Counted from the stretch's first letter, positions 11,455 to 23,326 are shown. The stretch is DNA of 64,000 nucleotides from Diploscapter coronatus (GCA_964036155.1 OZ038422.1:15213201-15277200); one strand, 5' to 3'. Numbers and translations are program-made. Notes: a model not told the origin generated them from the sequence alone.

Positions 11455-14400
11455 ATGCGTGGCTCATTTGGGTTCAGTATTTCTATTCTTCTTCTTCTTG
11501 TGACATTCTTCTGTGCCACTACTTCTTCAGAAGATCGATTCAGAGAGAAACGTCAAGCTGGAACAACTTTGAGAAAATGGGCGAATAACATCATCTACTA
11601 CTACTGGACTGAGGATTTTCGTAAGTACAAGTATAATCGGCTTGATATTTTATGATATTAAATGGTTTAGCTCAGTTCAATATCGATCTAGTAAACCGTG
11701 TGCTGAAGGACACCATAGAGCAGTCCACTTGCATAACCTTCACTGTCAATAGCACGGCAAGGAATAGAGTTAAGGTAGAACTTTGAATTTCCCTAGAGAG
11801 TCTTTGTTAAAACAAGCCGATACATTTATTCAGCGATATTATTCTCAGTTTTCTTTTTTGTTCAATTATTCTCATGATTATCTTCACCTTTAGAAGACTT
11901 TGTGTTTTAAGTCAAAATTGATGCATTGCATATGAGTTTCTTACAAGGATGAACTATTATCATCAAACTATTTTTTAGTTTGTGCAAGATTTAACCATGC
12001 CTTATTGTGAAACAAGTCACTATGGCTGTAAAGGTGGCGAGCAAACCATTCGGATGGGATACGACTGCAAAACTGTAAGCAATGATGAGTGATTAATCGA
12101 TGAATGAGGAGTTCAGGACGGACAATTGATGAGGGCTGTTATGGGGTGTTTAACCTTTTACAGCATGGAGACAAGATACGATCGGAATACATATTTGGCA
12201 GTGAATTCGAAATCCGTTGATGTAAATAAACTTATTTGAAATTTGAATGAGCCAAGGGTGTGCAGAATTCCGGTTCCGAATTTAAGCGGATAAAAAAGCA
12301 AATCCAGCAACCTTTTGACTTTAATTCAATTTAAAGTGCAATTTTTTTATCAATTGTAGCCATCCAAATTATCATCATTGAATACAATCAATTCAACTTA
12401 CTCGACTAATCCACTGCCATACAATTACGGTTCCTGCTTGCATCGAGGATATGACGAGTTAGTCTTTTATTCCAGAGTTGGAAATTTTCGTGATTTAAAA
12501 TATGTCAAGGTAGAAGTGATCCTTAGTTTAATCGCTTATTTTCACGTGCCATTCCTTTCTTTCTAAAGCACTGAAAAATGCTATGTATCACTTTTCACTC
12601 ACCAGATTCTGGAATCAACAATACTTTTTTCGAAGAAAATTAAAGGGTAATTTTCAGATACGCATATATTGGCTCAACGGACTATCCTATCATATCCACG
12701 GCCCAGGAGTATTATCTAACGATGGGATCTGGAATCATCTCGAGTTACGACTTGAATGTCATCAATAAGTTTTACTACTGCAATAGTAATGAAATCATAT
12801 AAACTTTACTTTATTTAATCAAGTTTAGATAGTTGCCCAAACAATAAAATCGTCTGTCAAAACTCTGGGCATTTGAACACTCGTAGTTGTGCAAGTTGTA
12901 ATTGTCCTCTCAGCTACGCTGGCACGAATTGCAATACGATAGTAACAAGAAGCCTGATGAATTTAAAAGAAAAAAAACCTGATATTTATTTGCAGCCATC
13001 TGATGGAGGTTCTCAAGTAACAGCGACGACTTCCTGGCAGACTCTGACCATTACAGTCACTGGAAGTGCTTCGATTGCGAGTCCTGGAGCATATACCACG
13101 AAAACTTACTGGATTGTGGTAAATCTAAACAAAATAACATCTTCACTACCACAAACTAGAAACCGGCCATGCACGACTACGTACAAATTGAATATGTCAG
13201 TTTCAATGGCAGCTATACGTATTGTCAGCCTGGGTGCAAATATTTCGGACTCGAAGTGAAATACAAAGCCGATCAAGAATTAACTTGTCCAAGGTAATAA
13301 AGAATACGGAAAATTGCGATATAAACAACCTGTAGAAACCCATTAATTAATTGCTGGCATTTTGTGTTCAGATTGAGGTCTTGTGGGGAAAAGTACTATC
13401 TTCATTATATTTCGAAAAGAACGTGTAAAAACCAATCAAAGAAGGGTTGTGCTTGCTCTAAACAGTGTCTTGTGAATGAATCACAACTAAACTAGCATAC
13501 AGTATTCAAATTTTTCAAGAAGTCGAACTCTTATCAACTATTTCACTCACTCGTATTCTTTTAAAAAATTTCTTTTCGATTTCCATTTTACGAGTTGCAG
13601 AGTCTGTTGTTCGGCATTCGACGAGTCTCAAATTTCGAGCAATCTGTCGATAACTCGAATTGTGGCTTACACGAGCACAATCTCTGTCACGTTCGTGTTG
13701 CGGTACAGAGCTAGCAGCACGTGGTTCGTACAAACCCCACCTCCAGAAGGTAACCCATCCACTATAAAATGAACCTATCGGTGGCTTGCAAATGAAGTAA
13801 TAACGAAATGGCGTAACATAAAACGATCAAATGTTTTTCTGGAAATGACGAAATGCAAAATTTACGAAACACAATGATTAATTTTTAAACATTGAGCAGA
13901 ATTAGGAAGCGTTACATCATTTTCGCATTATGTCATCTTCAGAAAAGCGTTTTGTCATTTTACGTTAAGCCGTTCCGTCATAACGCTAATTCCAAATTGC
14001 CGAATTAATTACCAATTTTTGCTAATCTTTTTTTTCCAGTATTTGTACCTCCAACAACGACGTCACCCTGCGGCGTATGTAATACGAGCGGAGTGGCGAT
14101 CACTCCTAACAATCCATCGGTGGGAATACATGAATTTGACAGTCCCCCGGTACAAGGCACTAATGGGCAAGGCTGTGATACCCTTACGTTCTCATGCTCT
14201 GGAATTTCTGCTAATATTGGAGTGAGTCATACAATGTTCCGAACTTTTGCCCGCCACTGTAAATCTAGATTATTTTCATATTCTTTGAATTTTAAATTCA
14301 TCATAGCGCTCATTAGGTATTCGGAAACCTCAAAGCCTCGCAAATTTAAAAAATAGTAGGTCGAGATTGAGGGTTATAGGGAAACTCTCACTTTGTATGC

Positions 14401-17278
14401 TATCTCTTCAGGTTGGGAGATTCCGAAACTACGAGATTTCCGAATTGCCCATTCGTTTAGCAAAATTTACGCCGATCTTTTTCTGATATAATATTGAATG
14501 ATTCAGTTAAACAATGGCAGCCGTACCATTGGTAATGCAAGTAGTGGTGTACAGCAAACGGTGAGTAAACGTTTTGTCAGATAAATTGTCTATACTTTAA
14601 AATTGAAACAAAATCGTGGACTTTTGTTCTTCAATGCAATATTATTCGAAAAAGTCGAATTTTCAAAATTACCCTATCATCATCTAGAGATTACGAAGGA
14701 ATAAAATTATGAAAATATTTCTATCTATTCTTAAAATATAATAAAATATTTCTCGAGTTTTTTGAGCGGAAAAATAGAATTCTTCTAGTAATCTTTGTGT
14801 GTGAATCATTTTTATTTTTGGCTTGAATTCTACTTAAGACAAATAGGGCACGTGTGTATAATGGATATTAATTTGAAAAAAATTAGTAGAATTTGAGCAA
14901 TATGATAACTTAGGCCACGGTAACACTCGAATGCAACACAGCGAACATGTGGCAATACACCGACGTAAGATAATTTCTACTCATTTCAGCTATTTCATAT
15001 ACGTAACATCTTTTTAATTACACTTTTATTACAATTTAATGCAAAATATAAGATAATTATCGTAACTTTACAGGGAAGTTTAATTGTCGTCATCAATAAC
15101 CTAGCCTGCTTGTCTCTAGGTTAGATAGAACTGTCGCACTTTTGCTAGTCATGAAAAATATATCAGGCTGCACAGAATGCGATATTGACGATGTAACCAT
15201 TCGCCCCGACGATCCATCCAGAGGAATGCATGCGTTTGATGGTCCTCCGCTGAAAGGAAATGGTTCGCTAGGATGTGATACCTATACATTCTCGTGCTCT
15301 GGTATTTCTGCACATATCGAAGTAAGTAATCAAATTTCATCATTCGTATCCCTTGAAACTAGAACTAGTCACTTTTACGTCTATCAAAATTGACTTTAAA
15401 TTTATTCTGATATAATATTGAATAATTCAGCTAAACAATGGTAGCCGTACCATTGGTAATGCAAGTAGTGGTATACAACAAACGGTTAGTAAATATTTTT
15501 TCTGTTAATTCATCAACATCCTAAAATAAAAATCGAATTCCGTAGAGTTCTGTTTTTCTTTTTTCCAGCCCGATGCTCCTATCAAAAGTTGAGCATTGCG
15601 TACTTTTGAAAATGGCGACTTGCAAACCGGCTGTGGCAATTTGAAATTTTATTTTTTTAATTGGTTTGTTCCAAAATATGCAACAGGATCAAAGCTAGCA
15701 TAAATTTGTGTGGGCTTCGTTGGGCATAACTTTTTTCGAATAAAAAATGCAAAATACACTAAATTTGTTTGACGAACGAACTTCAAACGGTTTCATCACA
15801 GTCCTGGATTGTTTTTGCAGCGTTTTTATGGTGTAAATCGTCTCCCTAATGCCCTTTTAAAATATTTATAAGAAGAAGTTTTCCGCAAAATTACCCAATT
15901 AACGCTATAATTAACGAGGATCTAAAAATTGATCAAATTTTTAGTTCACAAAGTGAGTGGAGCTTGCGGACTACTCTATTAAAATAATTTTTAAGCCGCC
16001 ATATTCTCTTAGTCATTTAATGTTATTACATTTTATGCGATTTTAAAATTTAGACCACTCTTACGTTTGAATGCAACTTTGCAGATCAGTGGCAATACAC
16101 TTCCGTAAGAAATGTTTCGTCTATTTCAGATACCTTATATAATTTTAACAAAAAATAAAATATGCTAAGCATTGTAAGTTTATGATAATTTTACAGATGG
16201 GATTGTCGACCGTTGTCAATGATCTTGCCTGTTTATCTATCGGTTAGTTCGCGAAATCTTCTCTAACCGAAATAATAATAATAGAGAATTGAAGAAAGTC
16301 TGAGTCACTAAAGAATTCGTGCAATAAACATTGTCACGAAATGCGAACAAAATAAGTCTCAGAATATATTGATATCATTGCGCGCCCAAATTGTGTTTGA
16401 ATGACTCAGAAACTTACTCGTACTTCCAGCATTTACTTATTTCAGGCTGCACAACATGCGATATTGACAGTGTAACTATCCTCCCAGACGATCCTAACAT
16501 GGGAATACATGCATTTGATGGTCCTCCAGTTCCAGGAAATAATGTACAAGACTGCATAACCTACACCTTCTCATGTTCGGGAACATCTGCTAATATCGAT
16601 GTAAGCAACAGATCTAGTTTTGTTATTCATATCATTTGAAACTGTAAATCGCCATTTCTTTCGTTTATCGAAACTGACTTAAAGTCTATTCTGGTATTAT
16701 TTTTAACAATTTAGCTAAACAACGGCGAATTTGCTATTGGTAATTCTGCTAGTGGCGTGTATCAAACGGTTAGTACACTTTTTACATACGTTTATCAATA
16801 TCTGAAAATTTGAATTGGAGTCGATTAATTTCTATTCTTGGATTCCATTTTTACGTATGAATCAAATCCAATGATCATAAACAAACTCAAAACGAAAATC
16901 CTGATGCTTTTTGAAAATAAATTTCAGTTTTCATAAATAATTGTGTTTAGCAATGGGTAGATATTAAAATTTTGTTGTGAAATTTAGTCTTTTATTTAAC
17001 GGTAGATCCGTATGATGGATATTCGTGAAAAAAAGTCTTAAACGCATAAAATGTTATAAAACTTGATTATGCAGGTTATGATTACGCTCGAATGCGGTTC
17101 GGATAATACGTGGCAGTACACTAACGTAAATCAAATTTGATATTTCATTAATTTAAAATTTCGTTACATTTCAAATTTTGCAAACTAAATTTGCCATGAA
17201 AATTAACTACAAATTTTAATTTTGCAGGGAGGAATAACGAATACAATCTCCACAGTCGGCTGCCTCTCGGTGGATTAG
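11455..17278 (+). CDS. Astacin-like pseudoprotease with EGF, CUB and three C6 domains
   Basis: A secreted multidomain protein. The ATG at 11455 follows TTTCAG directly, suggesting a trans-splice site. A signal peptide (FGFSISILLLLVTFFCATT) precedes a dibasic site (REKR) and an astacin domain: WANNIIYYYWTEDF, STCITFTVNS, CKGGEQTIRMGYDCKT. The active-site exon (12117-12221) should hold HExxHxxGFxHExxRYDR but reads LMRAVMGCLTFYSMETRYDR. All three zinc-binding His and the catalytic Glu are gone, and the Met-turn SIMHY is SCLHR. The rest is intact (YLTMGSG, VINKFYYC), followed by an EGF-like exon (near 12.83-12.95 kb) and a CUB domain (MHDYVQIEYVSFNGSY, then RVCCSAF and TFVLRYR at 13601-13749). 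That exon splices in phase (13749 to 14040) into a PPTTTSP linker and three C6 domains, each ending WQYT then a final Cys. I infer a catalytically dead binding or matrix protein. One gene is favoured over two because every junction keeps phase; the stop is at 17276-17278 and an AATAAA near 17393. Confidence 0.72.
13372..13495 (+). CDS. Alternative terminal exon of the astacin-like gene
   Basis: After the exon encoding the first half of the CUB domain (ending in phase 2 at CCAAG), a TTCAG acceptor at 13371 leads to a short exon. It encodes SCGEKYYLHYISKRTC and a basic Cys-rich end, and stops at TAG 13493-13495. Skipping it and using the TTGCAG acceptor before 13601 gives a complete CUB domain and the C6 modules, also in phase. 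Two transcript ends are therefore possible: a short form with a truncated CUB and a long form with C6 domains. Confidence 0.45.
13793..13995. repeat. Imperfect inverted repeat (foldback MITE) in an intron
   Basis: The left arm (about 13793-13865, containing TTTTTCTGGAAATGACGAAATGC) is mirrored by a right arm (about 13925-13995, containing GCATTATGTCATCTTCAGAAAAG in reverse complement). I judge them about 75 percent similar over roughly 70 nt. No coding capacity. It sits in the intron that joins the CUB exon to the first C6 exon. Confidence 0.6.
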
Positions 17279-17772
17279 ATACAGGATATCTCCATCCCGA
17301 ATGGCTTCGAGAATCCAATTGTTCACTAGTTATTAGATATCGATAATTGCATTGAAACTTTTTATCACCATACTTCACAACGTTGATTACATAATAAAGG
17401 AATATACACAGATGTTTCGTTTGAACGATGAATGCTCTCATCATTTTAAAATGCATCATATTACTTAGTGTTTGTTTTGCTAACTTTTGAGAGAATGCAA
17501 TTAAAAATTAAGAAATTTCACCTCATAATTTTGCAAATGAAATAGTAGATGAATTATTGTTTGTTCCTGGGCCCAGGGTACATAAATCGAACTCACATCA
17601 ATCAAATCAAATTCACTGATCGTTAGATCGGGGTAAAAAAGTCGAACCCTAATCTAACTTGAAAATCGTTTTCGACTCTCAACACCAATTGCTACGATTT
17701 TTTAAAATGTTTATTGTAATTTTTTTTTTTAAATTTATACCACAACATATTTGAAGAAAATAATGTAGTAAA

Positions 17773-20186
17773 TTATCGTCCTAACGAATCGAGGAAACCT
17801 CGTGCTCTGTCCAGAAGACTGCTGCCTGAAGAGGATGAAGAAGAGCCCGAATTTGAGCTGCTGAAGCTCGAACCAGAAGAAGAAGAAGACGAACTTCCAC
17901 CGTTTCTGCCAAAGAAGCGGTCGATCAGCGAGTCACCGCTGCTGCGACCGCCAGATGAGCCTAAATGAGAATAAACTCTGGATATTAATAAAGTTAGAAG
18001 AATAAGAACATAAATGTCATGCGGACACAACCAAGATTGCTTATGGTCAACTTAAAACTACTAATTTGTCTTTTTTGGTCCGAAACCTGGGAGTCGGAAT
18101 ATGCTGCACGATAAAGATGAAACGGAAAAATCAGCATAACAGAAGAGAATTGCCCAAGATTTCTTCTTTCTTCCCTAATTAATTTCAAGCTCCCAGAGTC
18201 CTAACTCAACAATATCCTTCTTCTAACTAGTAATTAATCGAGGAATTAGTAATCAGCAAGATGCAATTCTTTTTTGTTATCTCAACATAAAATGCTAACC
18301 GAAGAAGCTTCCTCCACTACCAAATCTATCAGAGCTATCGCCCCATCCGCTGCTGCCAAATCTACCTCCGTTTCTGCCAAACGAAGAGCCAGAATCCCAT
18401 CCTGAGCCAGAGCCGAAACTCGACCCGAATCCTGATGATCCAAAGCCAGATGAGCCTCCCCAAGACGGGGCTCGCGTTGTAAACCGAGAGCCAAATCCAG
18501 AACCTCCGAAGTTTGACCCGGAAGATGATCGTCCAGAGCCTCGTCCTAATTCAGGTTGATCTTAGGCAATCAGTATTCTTGTCTGGATTTAGTCCTGCTA
18601 TTTTGAAACCGAATGGAAAAAGTTGCAAATACTATGGAGATGAAGCTAGCAGGTTTGAATTCAAATTTTCGATAGGTTTAATTATCGGGAAGTAATCTGA
18701 CCATAAATGGCCTGAATGGCTCGGATGTCATCCGACTTCAGTTCGGGTGGATTGTAGTTTCCATAGTCATCCACGGTAGATTGCTAAAATGAAGCAGTTT
18801 GTTTTAGAAATTTATTTTTAAATCCTACATAGAACGGAGCCATAATCGCATTGTCGTCCCTTGAGTGCTCCAATCCAAGAGTGTGTCCACCTTCGTGAAT
18901 GGCCACGGCTAAGAGATCTGTGTAGTCACTGAAAATAGTGCGCCGTAAAAATGTATGGACTATCATCTTACCCTCCGATTTTATCGGCATCTTTGTAAGC
19001 CCAATTCTCCGAATCGTCGAAGTGCAGAGCTCCGTTTTCAGGCATCGTCGCATGAGCCAGAACTCCACCGTCTCCGTCGAATGGCCTAGAGAAAACTAAT
19101 CGCATGGCAAAAATAGCAGCCAAACCATGGATCTCCATGAGAATATGATCCAAATTTGACTTTGATGTCACCCTGTCCAGCGCTGACTTCTTCGAATGTG
19201 ATTGGGGCGACTGCAGACCACTTATCGTAAGCTTCACGAATAGCTCTTCTGAAATGAACATAATAAGAATTTTAGTTCAGATCCATTGAAATGATGTCGA
19301 GAAAGATATTCCACAATTGTTCATTCAAGTTAAGTAAAGAGAGTTTGACGTGGTAAAGAGTACCGGAGAATTCAAATAGCTTATCAAACCCGAATTGCCA
19401 TCAAATTAATTGTCGTACCTGACAGTATCTCTCGGCAAATCAGGAGTCCAGGAATCGATCGAGTAGGTGATGTGACTCCTGCTCCACTTCCTGGTCACAG
19501 CCCTGGGTCCCCCAGCAGTGAGAGCCATCGGCTCATCTGTAATACCGCATCGAGGCATCGCCATCTTCTTCTTCGTCTGTGTGTCCAAAACTCCTGTCTT
19601 TGCAAGACCGGCATATTCTTGGAACTTCCTGAAGATCAGAGAAATTTTTGACAAGACGAAATTGAATTTTGTGACATTTGAATCCGAGCTACATTTGAGT
19701 TATATCACATCTTTGATTCCGATGTGATTACTAGGGGCTTGCAAAACTAGAAATCTTATTTCATTATTTAGAATCATTCCGACTTTTTCACTAAATGATG
19801 AACTACTGATGATTTCAGCACTGATTTTGAATCATGAACCTTTCATCATGAGTCCTGATTATGTCCAGCACTCAGTAGCATTATAAGGACAGAGCTTATT
19901 ATTCCTGTAGAAACTAACATAATCGCGTTCTTCAGTAAGTCAAATCCGCCTGCAGCTCCTCCCGATTGCAAATTTGTTGGGTTCACATATCCGAATGTTT
20001 GTAAATACTCCTAAAGTAAAAAATACTTATAATATATTTTATAATACTCAAACTCACTTTAGCTTTATCCTCCGACACAGGTTTAACATCGAACTTTCTC
20101 GATTTACCATGAGCTAATCCACTTTTATCGGCTAATATACTCGAAGCTACGCATAATAAAATAAAAATTGATCCAATTTTAATCAT
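17773..20186 (-). CDS. Matrix metalloproteinase (matrixin) with Gly/Ser-rich tail
   Basis: A secreted zinc endopeptidase of the MMP family in about nine exons. The start codon at 20186 follows TTTTTTCAG directly. A signal peptide ([19 protein letters not shown]) precedes a propeptide with the peptidoglycan-binding-like helix ([15 protein letters not shown]) and a cysteine switch ([10 protein letters not shown]). The catalytic domain begins [12 protein letters not shown]. It has HGDPWPFDGDGG and [16 protein letters not shown], joined across a 39-nt intron (about 19087-19125), the zinc site [15 protein letters not shown] (HExxHxxGxxH) and the Met-turn AIMAPFY. After [11 protein letters not shown] there is no hemopexin repeat; instead two exons encode a Gly/Ser tail ([27 protein letters not shown]) ending [14 protein letters not shown]. 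The likely role is extracellular-matrix or cuticle remodelling. Zinc and switch residues all look intact, so it should be active. Confidence 0.9.
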
Positions 20187-21483
20187 CTGAAAAAATGAAT
20201 TAGCGAATAAAATTGAATAACACAATTTGAATGATGACATTAATGATGTAAAATTGGTGATAAAACAACATGCATCAAATTCGACCAAATTTGGTGGAAC
20301 AGGTCGATATTAGAGACCAAGGTGATACATTGATAGGTTCGACAAAAATTGCGATAAAACCGTTAAAGAGGGGAAAATGAAAACAGGATCGGAAATATTA
20401 GTGAAACTTTCGAATCACTAGCATTCTCGAGAAGTGATCTATCAAGGTTATGATAACAAATGATTTCACATCATTAATTTCACGAGAAAAAATATCTCGA
20501 CAAAAGGTTAACATTATATCTAATTAGAAAATTTCCACGTTTCATGATTTTTCCATTTTCGAACTAAGAAATACGCTTCTTTCACAGTAAAAGATGAATA
20601 AAAATACACGATCTCAAAGTAATCAGATGAATGTTTCTAACAGGGATGATAGATAGCATAAGAATCGCTGAGCTTTAAATGAAAAATCAGAACACACATA
20701 TTTTACGTTCCTTATATCATGCTATCAACAAGCCATTCATCTGATATATGGGTTCGTCAAAGATAATCGATAATATCGTTGGTCATCACGGTTCGCGCTA
20801 CTATTATCGCCTAAATATCGATCTCTCAAGTGATAAATTTAGAATGGACACACAATTTCCGCCATTCCACCACAATTAGGCGAATTGATTTGAGAAATCA
20901 AGACTGAACACTCATGAATAAGCAGTAATAGTATTTTCTTCAAACTTTATCAAGCCACGCGATATGAATCATCATTACCGGAAACTGATTTGGTAATTAT
21001 GACAATCTGAATGAGATTATTCATGCGAGGGTTAACGGAACTGCATCTTTAATCCCCATTAAAACTATAGACAATTTGGAGTAATTTTATTTTATTGTAA
21101 TTTAAGCTATGTACAAGTTTAATATTGTTAAAATAGATTTTTTACTTTCTCTGGAATAAACCTTCAAATCAATTAAAAATAAAGATCTCATTGAAATTAG
21201 ATTTTAAAATTTGAAGTCGAAATTACGCTGAAACACGCTCACTATTAATGATTACACATCTTTTGGAATTAGTGAACAATTTATCGCTCTTTTCTAAAAG
21301 AAGTTCAATTGAAAAATGGTTTGTTTACTTCGTTATTGAGAAAAAATAACCGAAGCAACGAATTTTCTTCTCATTTTGTTTGACCCATTTATCATCTATT
21401 ACTGAAACAGCTATATTAAATTACCTTGAAATCATATTTAGTGCCAGTTCCATTTCTCCTTTTTGAAAAACAACTCTACTGGA
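20187..21483. other. Intergenic interval, nothing recognised
   Basis: Shared upstream region of the minus-strand metalloproteinase and the plus-strand C6 gene. It is AT-rich with no ORF of note and no clear repeat. Promoters of both genes presumably lie here. Confidence 0.5.
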
Positions 21484-22372
21484 ATGAATTTATTGATTGT
21501 AAGTTGAAATTCATTATTTTGCTTACAAAAACTAATTCAGGCTTTCTCTCTAGTCTTCATTGCGCTGATTAGCATTCAACAAGCGTGTGCTGGTAAGAAT
21601 TTTATAATGGTTGATCAGGATGTTTTATTGTGGGATTTGCTTATTAAGGTTCAATTTGTGTTTTCAGCTCAAACCAAGAATTTTTATGAAAAATATATGT
21701 AAAAAAATAAGGCAAAAATTTTTAAATTCATCACATACTTGAGTTGATATCTTCGTTTTAAAATGGTCGTTAAATGTGGATAAGTATTAAAGTTTAGCGT
21801 GCGGCACGTGTGACATTAAAAATGTAGTGATCCAACCCAAAAATCCGGATTCTGGCGTGCATGCATTCGACGGTGAGCCGGTTGCAGGAAAGAATGCAGA
21901 AGGCTGCGACACATACACATTCTCATGCACTGGAACTGGCGCAAACATTGGAGTAAGCAACAAATTATTTTTGCAGAAATCTTCAAACGATCTACACTAA
22001 TTCAGTTAAACAATGATCAACTCACGGTTGGTGATGCCAATAGTCGCGTAAAACAGACGGTTAGTGAATGTTTAGGTTGATAATTTATAAAATGATGTGT
22101 ATGATGGACGTTTTTGATAAAAGATAATTGAATATTTTAAAAATTGGAAAAGGCTAACATTTTAGACCAAGGCTACATTCGACTGCGACCCGCAGAATAG
22201 ATGGCAGTATACTAGTGTAAGTTAATTTAACCACAAATTACTTGTACTATATTAGACAGTGATTTTCGGTTTACAATGATAAATAGATCTTGAGAACACA
22301 AAACAATGATAGAATTTACAGAAAGGAGTAGCGACTATTGTCGACAACATTGGCTGCTTATCTGTTGATTAG
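21484..22372 (+). CDS. Small secreted single C6-domain protein
   Basis: Six exons: 21484-21498, 21541-21592, 21798-21952, 22006-22059, 22166-22216 and 22322-22372. The first two encode a signal peptide (MNLLIAFSLVFIALISIQQA). The other four encode one C6 domain: CGTCDIKNVV, GVHAFDGEPV, CDTYTFSCTG, an LNND block, FDCDPQNRWQYTS and VDNIGCLSVD at the C-terminus. C6 (a six-cysteine domain of unknown function) is expanded in nematodes. Exon lengths of 155, 54, 51 and 51 nt match those of the C6 modules in the astacin-like gene about 5 kb away, so the two are paralogous modules. The product is probably extracellular, but its function is unknown. Confidence 0.85.
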
Positions 22373-22489
22373 ATCTAAGTCTCAATTTCGTCCAGAAAGA
22401 ATTCGAATATTTTATTACCTATAGTTTATTAGATTTCGATAATTGAATTCTTGAGTAATTAACATTCTCCATCGCGTGTTTTATATTTT

Positions 22490-22795
22490 TGAATCTACAG
22501 GGTGTTTCAAGTTTATCTTTCCAATTTACTTTTTGAACAACTTTCTTATTTCGAGACTAAATTGAATGATTCTTTTTTATTCGACAGCATTTAGTCTCTA
22601 GATTATCATGCACCAAAGAACAAATTTTTTGAGTACCAACTTCTGTAGAAATCGATATTCACAAGTCTTATTTTATTGCTTGATAATCTATGGACTAAAT
22701 GCTGTCCAATAAAAAGAGTCACTCAATTTGGTTCAGAAGTAAAGTTATTCAAAAAGTAAATTGGGAAGATAAACTTGAAACACCCTGTAGATTCA
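22490..22795. mobile_element. Palindromic MITE with TA target duplication
   Basis: Terminal inverted repeats begin CAGGGTGTTTCAAGTTTATC (22498) and end in the reverse complement at 22787, flanked by TA on both sides (22496-22497 and 22788-22789). The arms continue through AATTTACTTTTTGAA and further with mismatches. No transposase. TA duplication suggests mobilisation by a Tc1/mariner-type transposase. Confidence 0.8.
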
Positions 22796-22799
22796 TTGT

Positions 22800-23320
22800 T
22801 TCAAATGTCTCTCCAACGATGAGTTTGATTTTATTTTCAAAGTAACGATTTATTCAAGACATTTGCAAGGTTAACCATAATGAAAATCTACTTTTCAATT
22901 TATTGAATCACTTTTTTCAAAACATCGAATATTTTTCAAACCTTGAAAGTATCCTCCTCGACCACATTCCCCGATGCGATCAAATCGTGGATCAAGAAGA
23001 GGTTCTTCCTAAAGAAAAACGACCGGATAATTTTCAAAAATGAAACGATTGCGACATAGCTCATCATTATTGTCTCCCTCCTTTCATACATCAAATTCGG
23101 CGAATTCTTTAGAAAACAGTTGTAAACTATCAATATCAGTGTTTCTTCCCCTTTCATATGCCTAACATTCGTTCAGTGTCTGATATTTCGCGAAAACAGA
23201 CTGCGTAAAACCTTCTATCACGTTTTCTTGGAAGCAATCACTATTCTGGGTCAGACATAATTCGCTGAAAATTGAGACATTTGCTTCTCTCAATTTTATT
23301 GATTCAGTCATTTTTATGGG
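22800..23320. other. Intergenic interval, nothing recognised
   Basis: AT-rich sequence between the MITE and the glycine-rich peptide gene. A minus-strand open segment at 22936-23157 has no recognisable motif and was not called. Confidence 0.4.
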
Positions 23321-23326
23321 CAGACG

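Noticed and set aside
12458..12657. Apparent frameshift between two astacin exons
   Set aside because: With the donor after AAG at 12509 the next exon is out of frame, but the donor GTTAGT at 12458 ends the exon in phase 2 and joins the 12658 acceptor in frame, giving a continuous astacin sequence.
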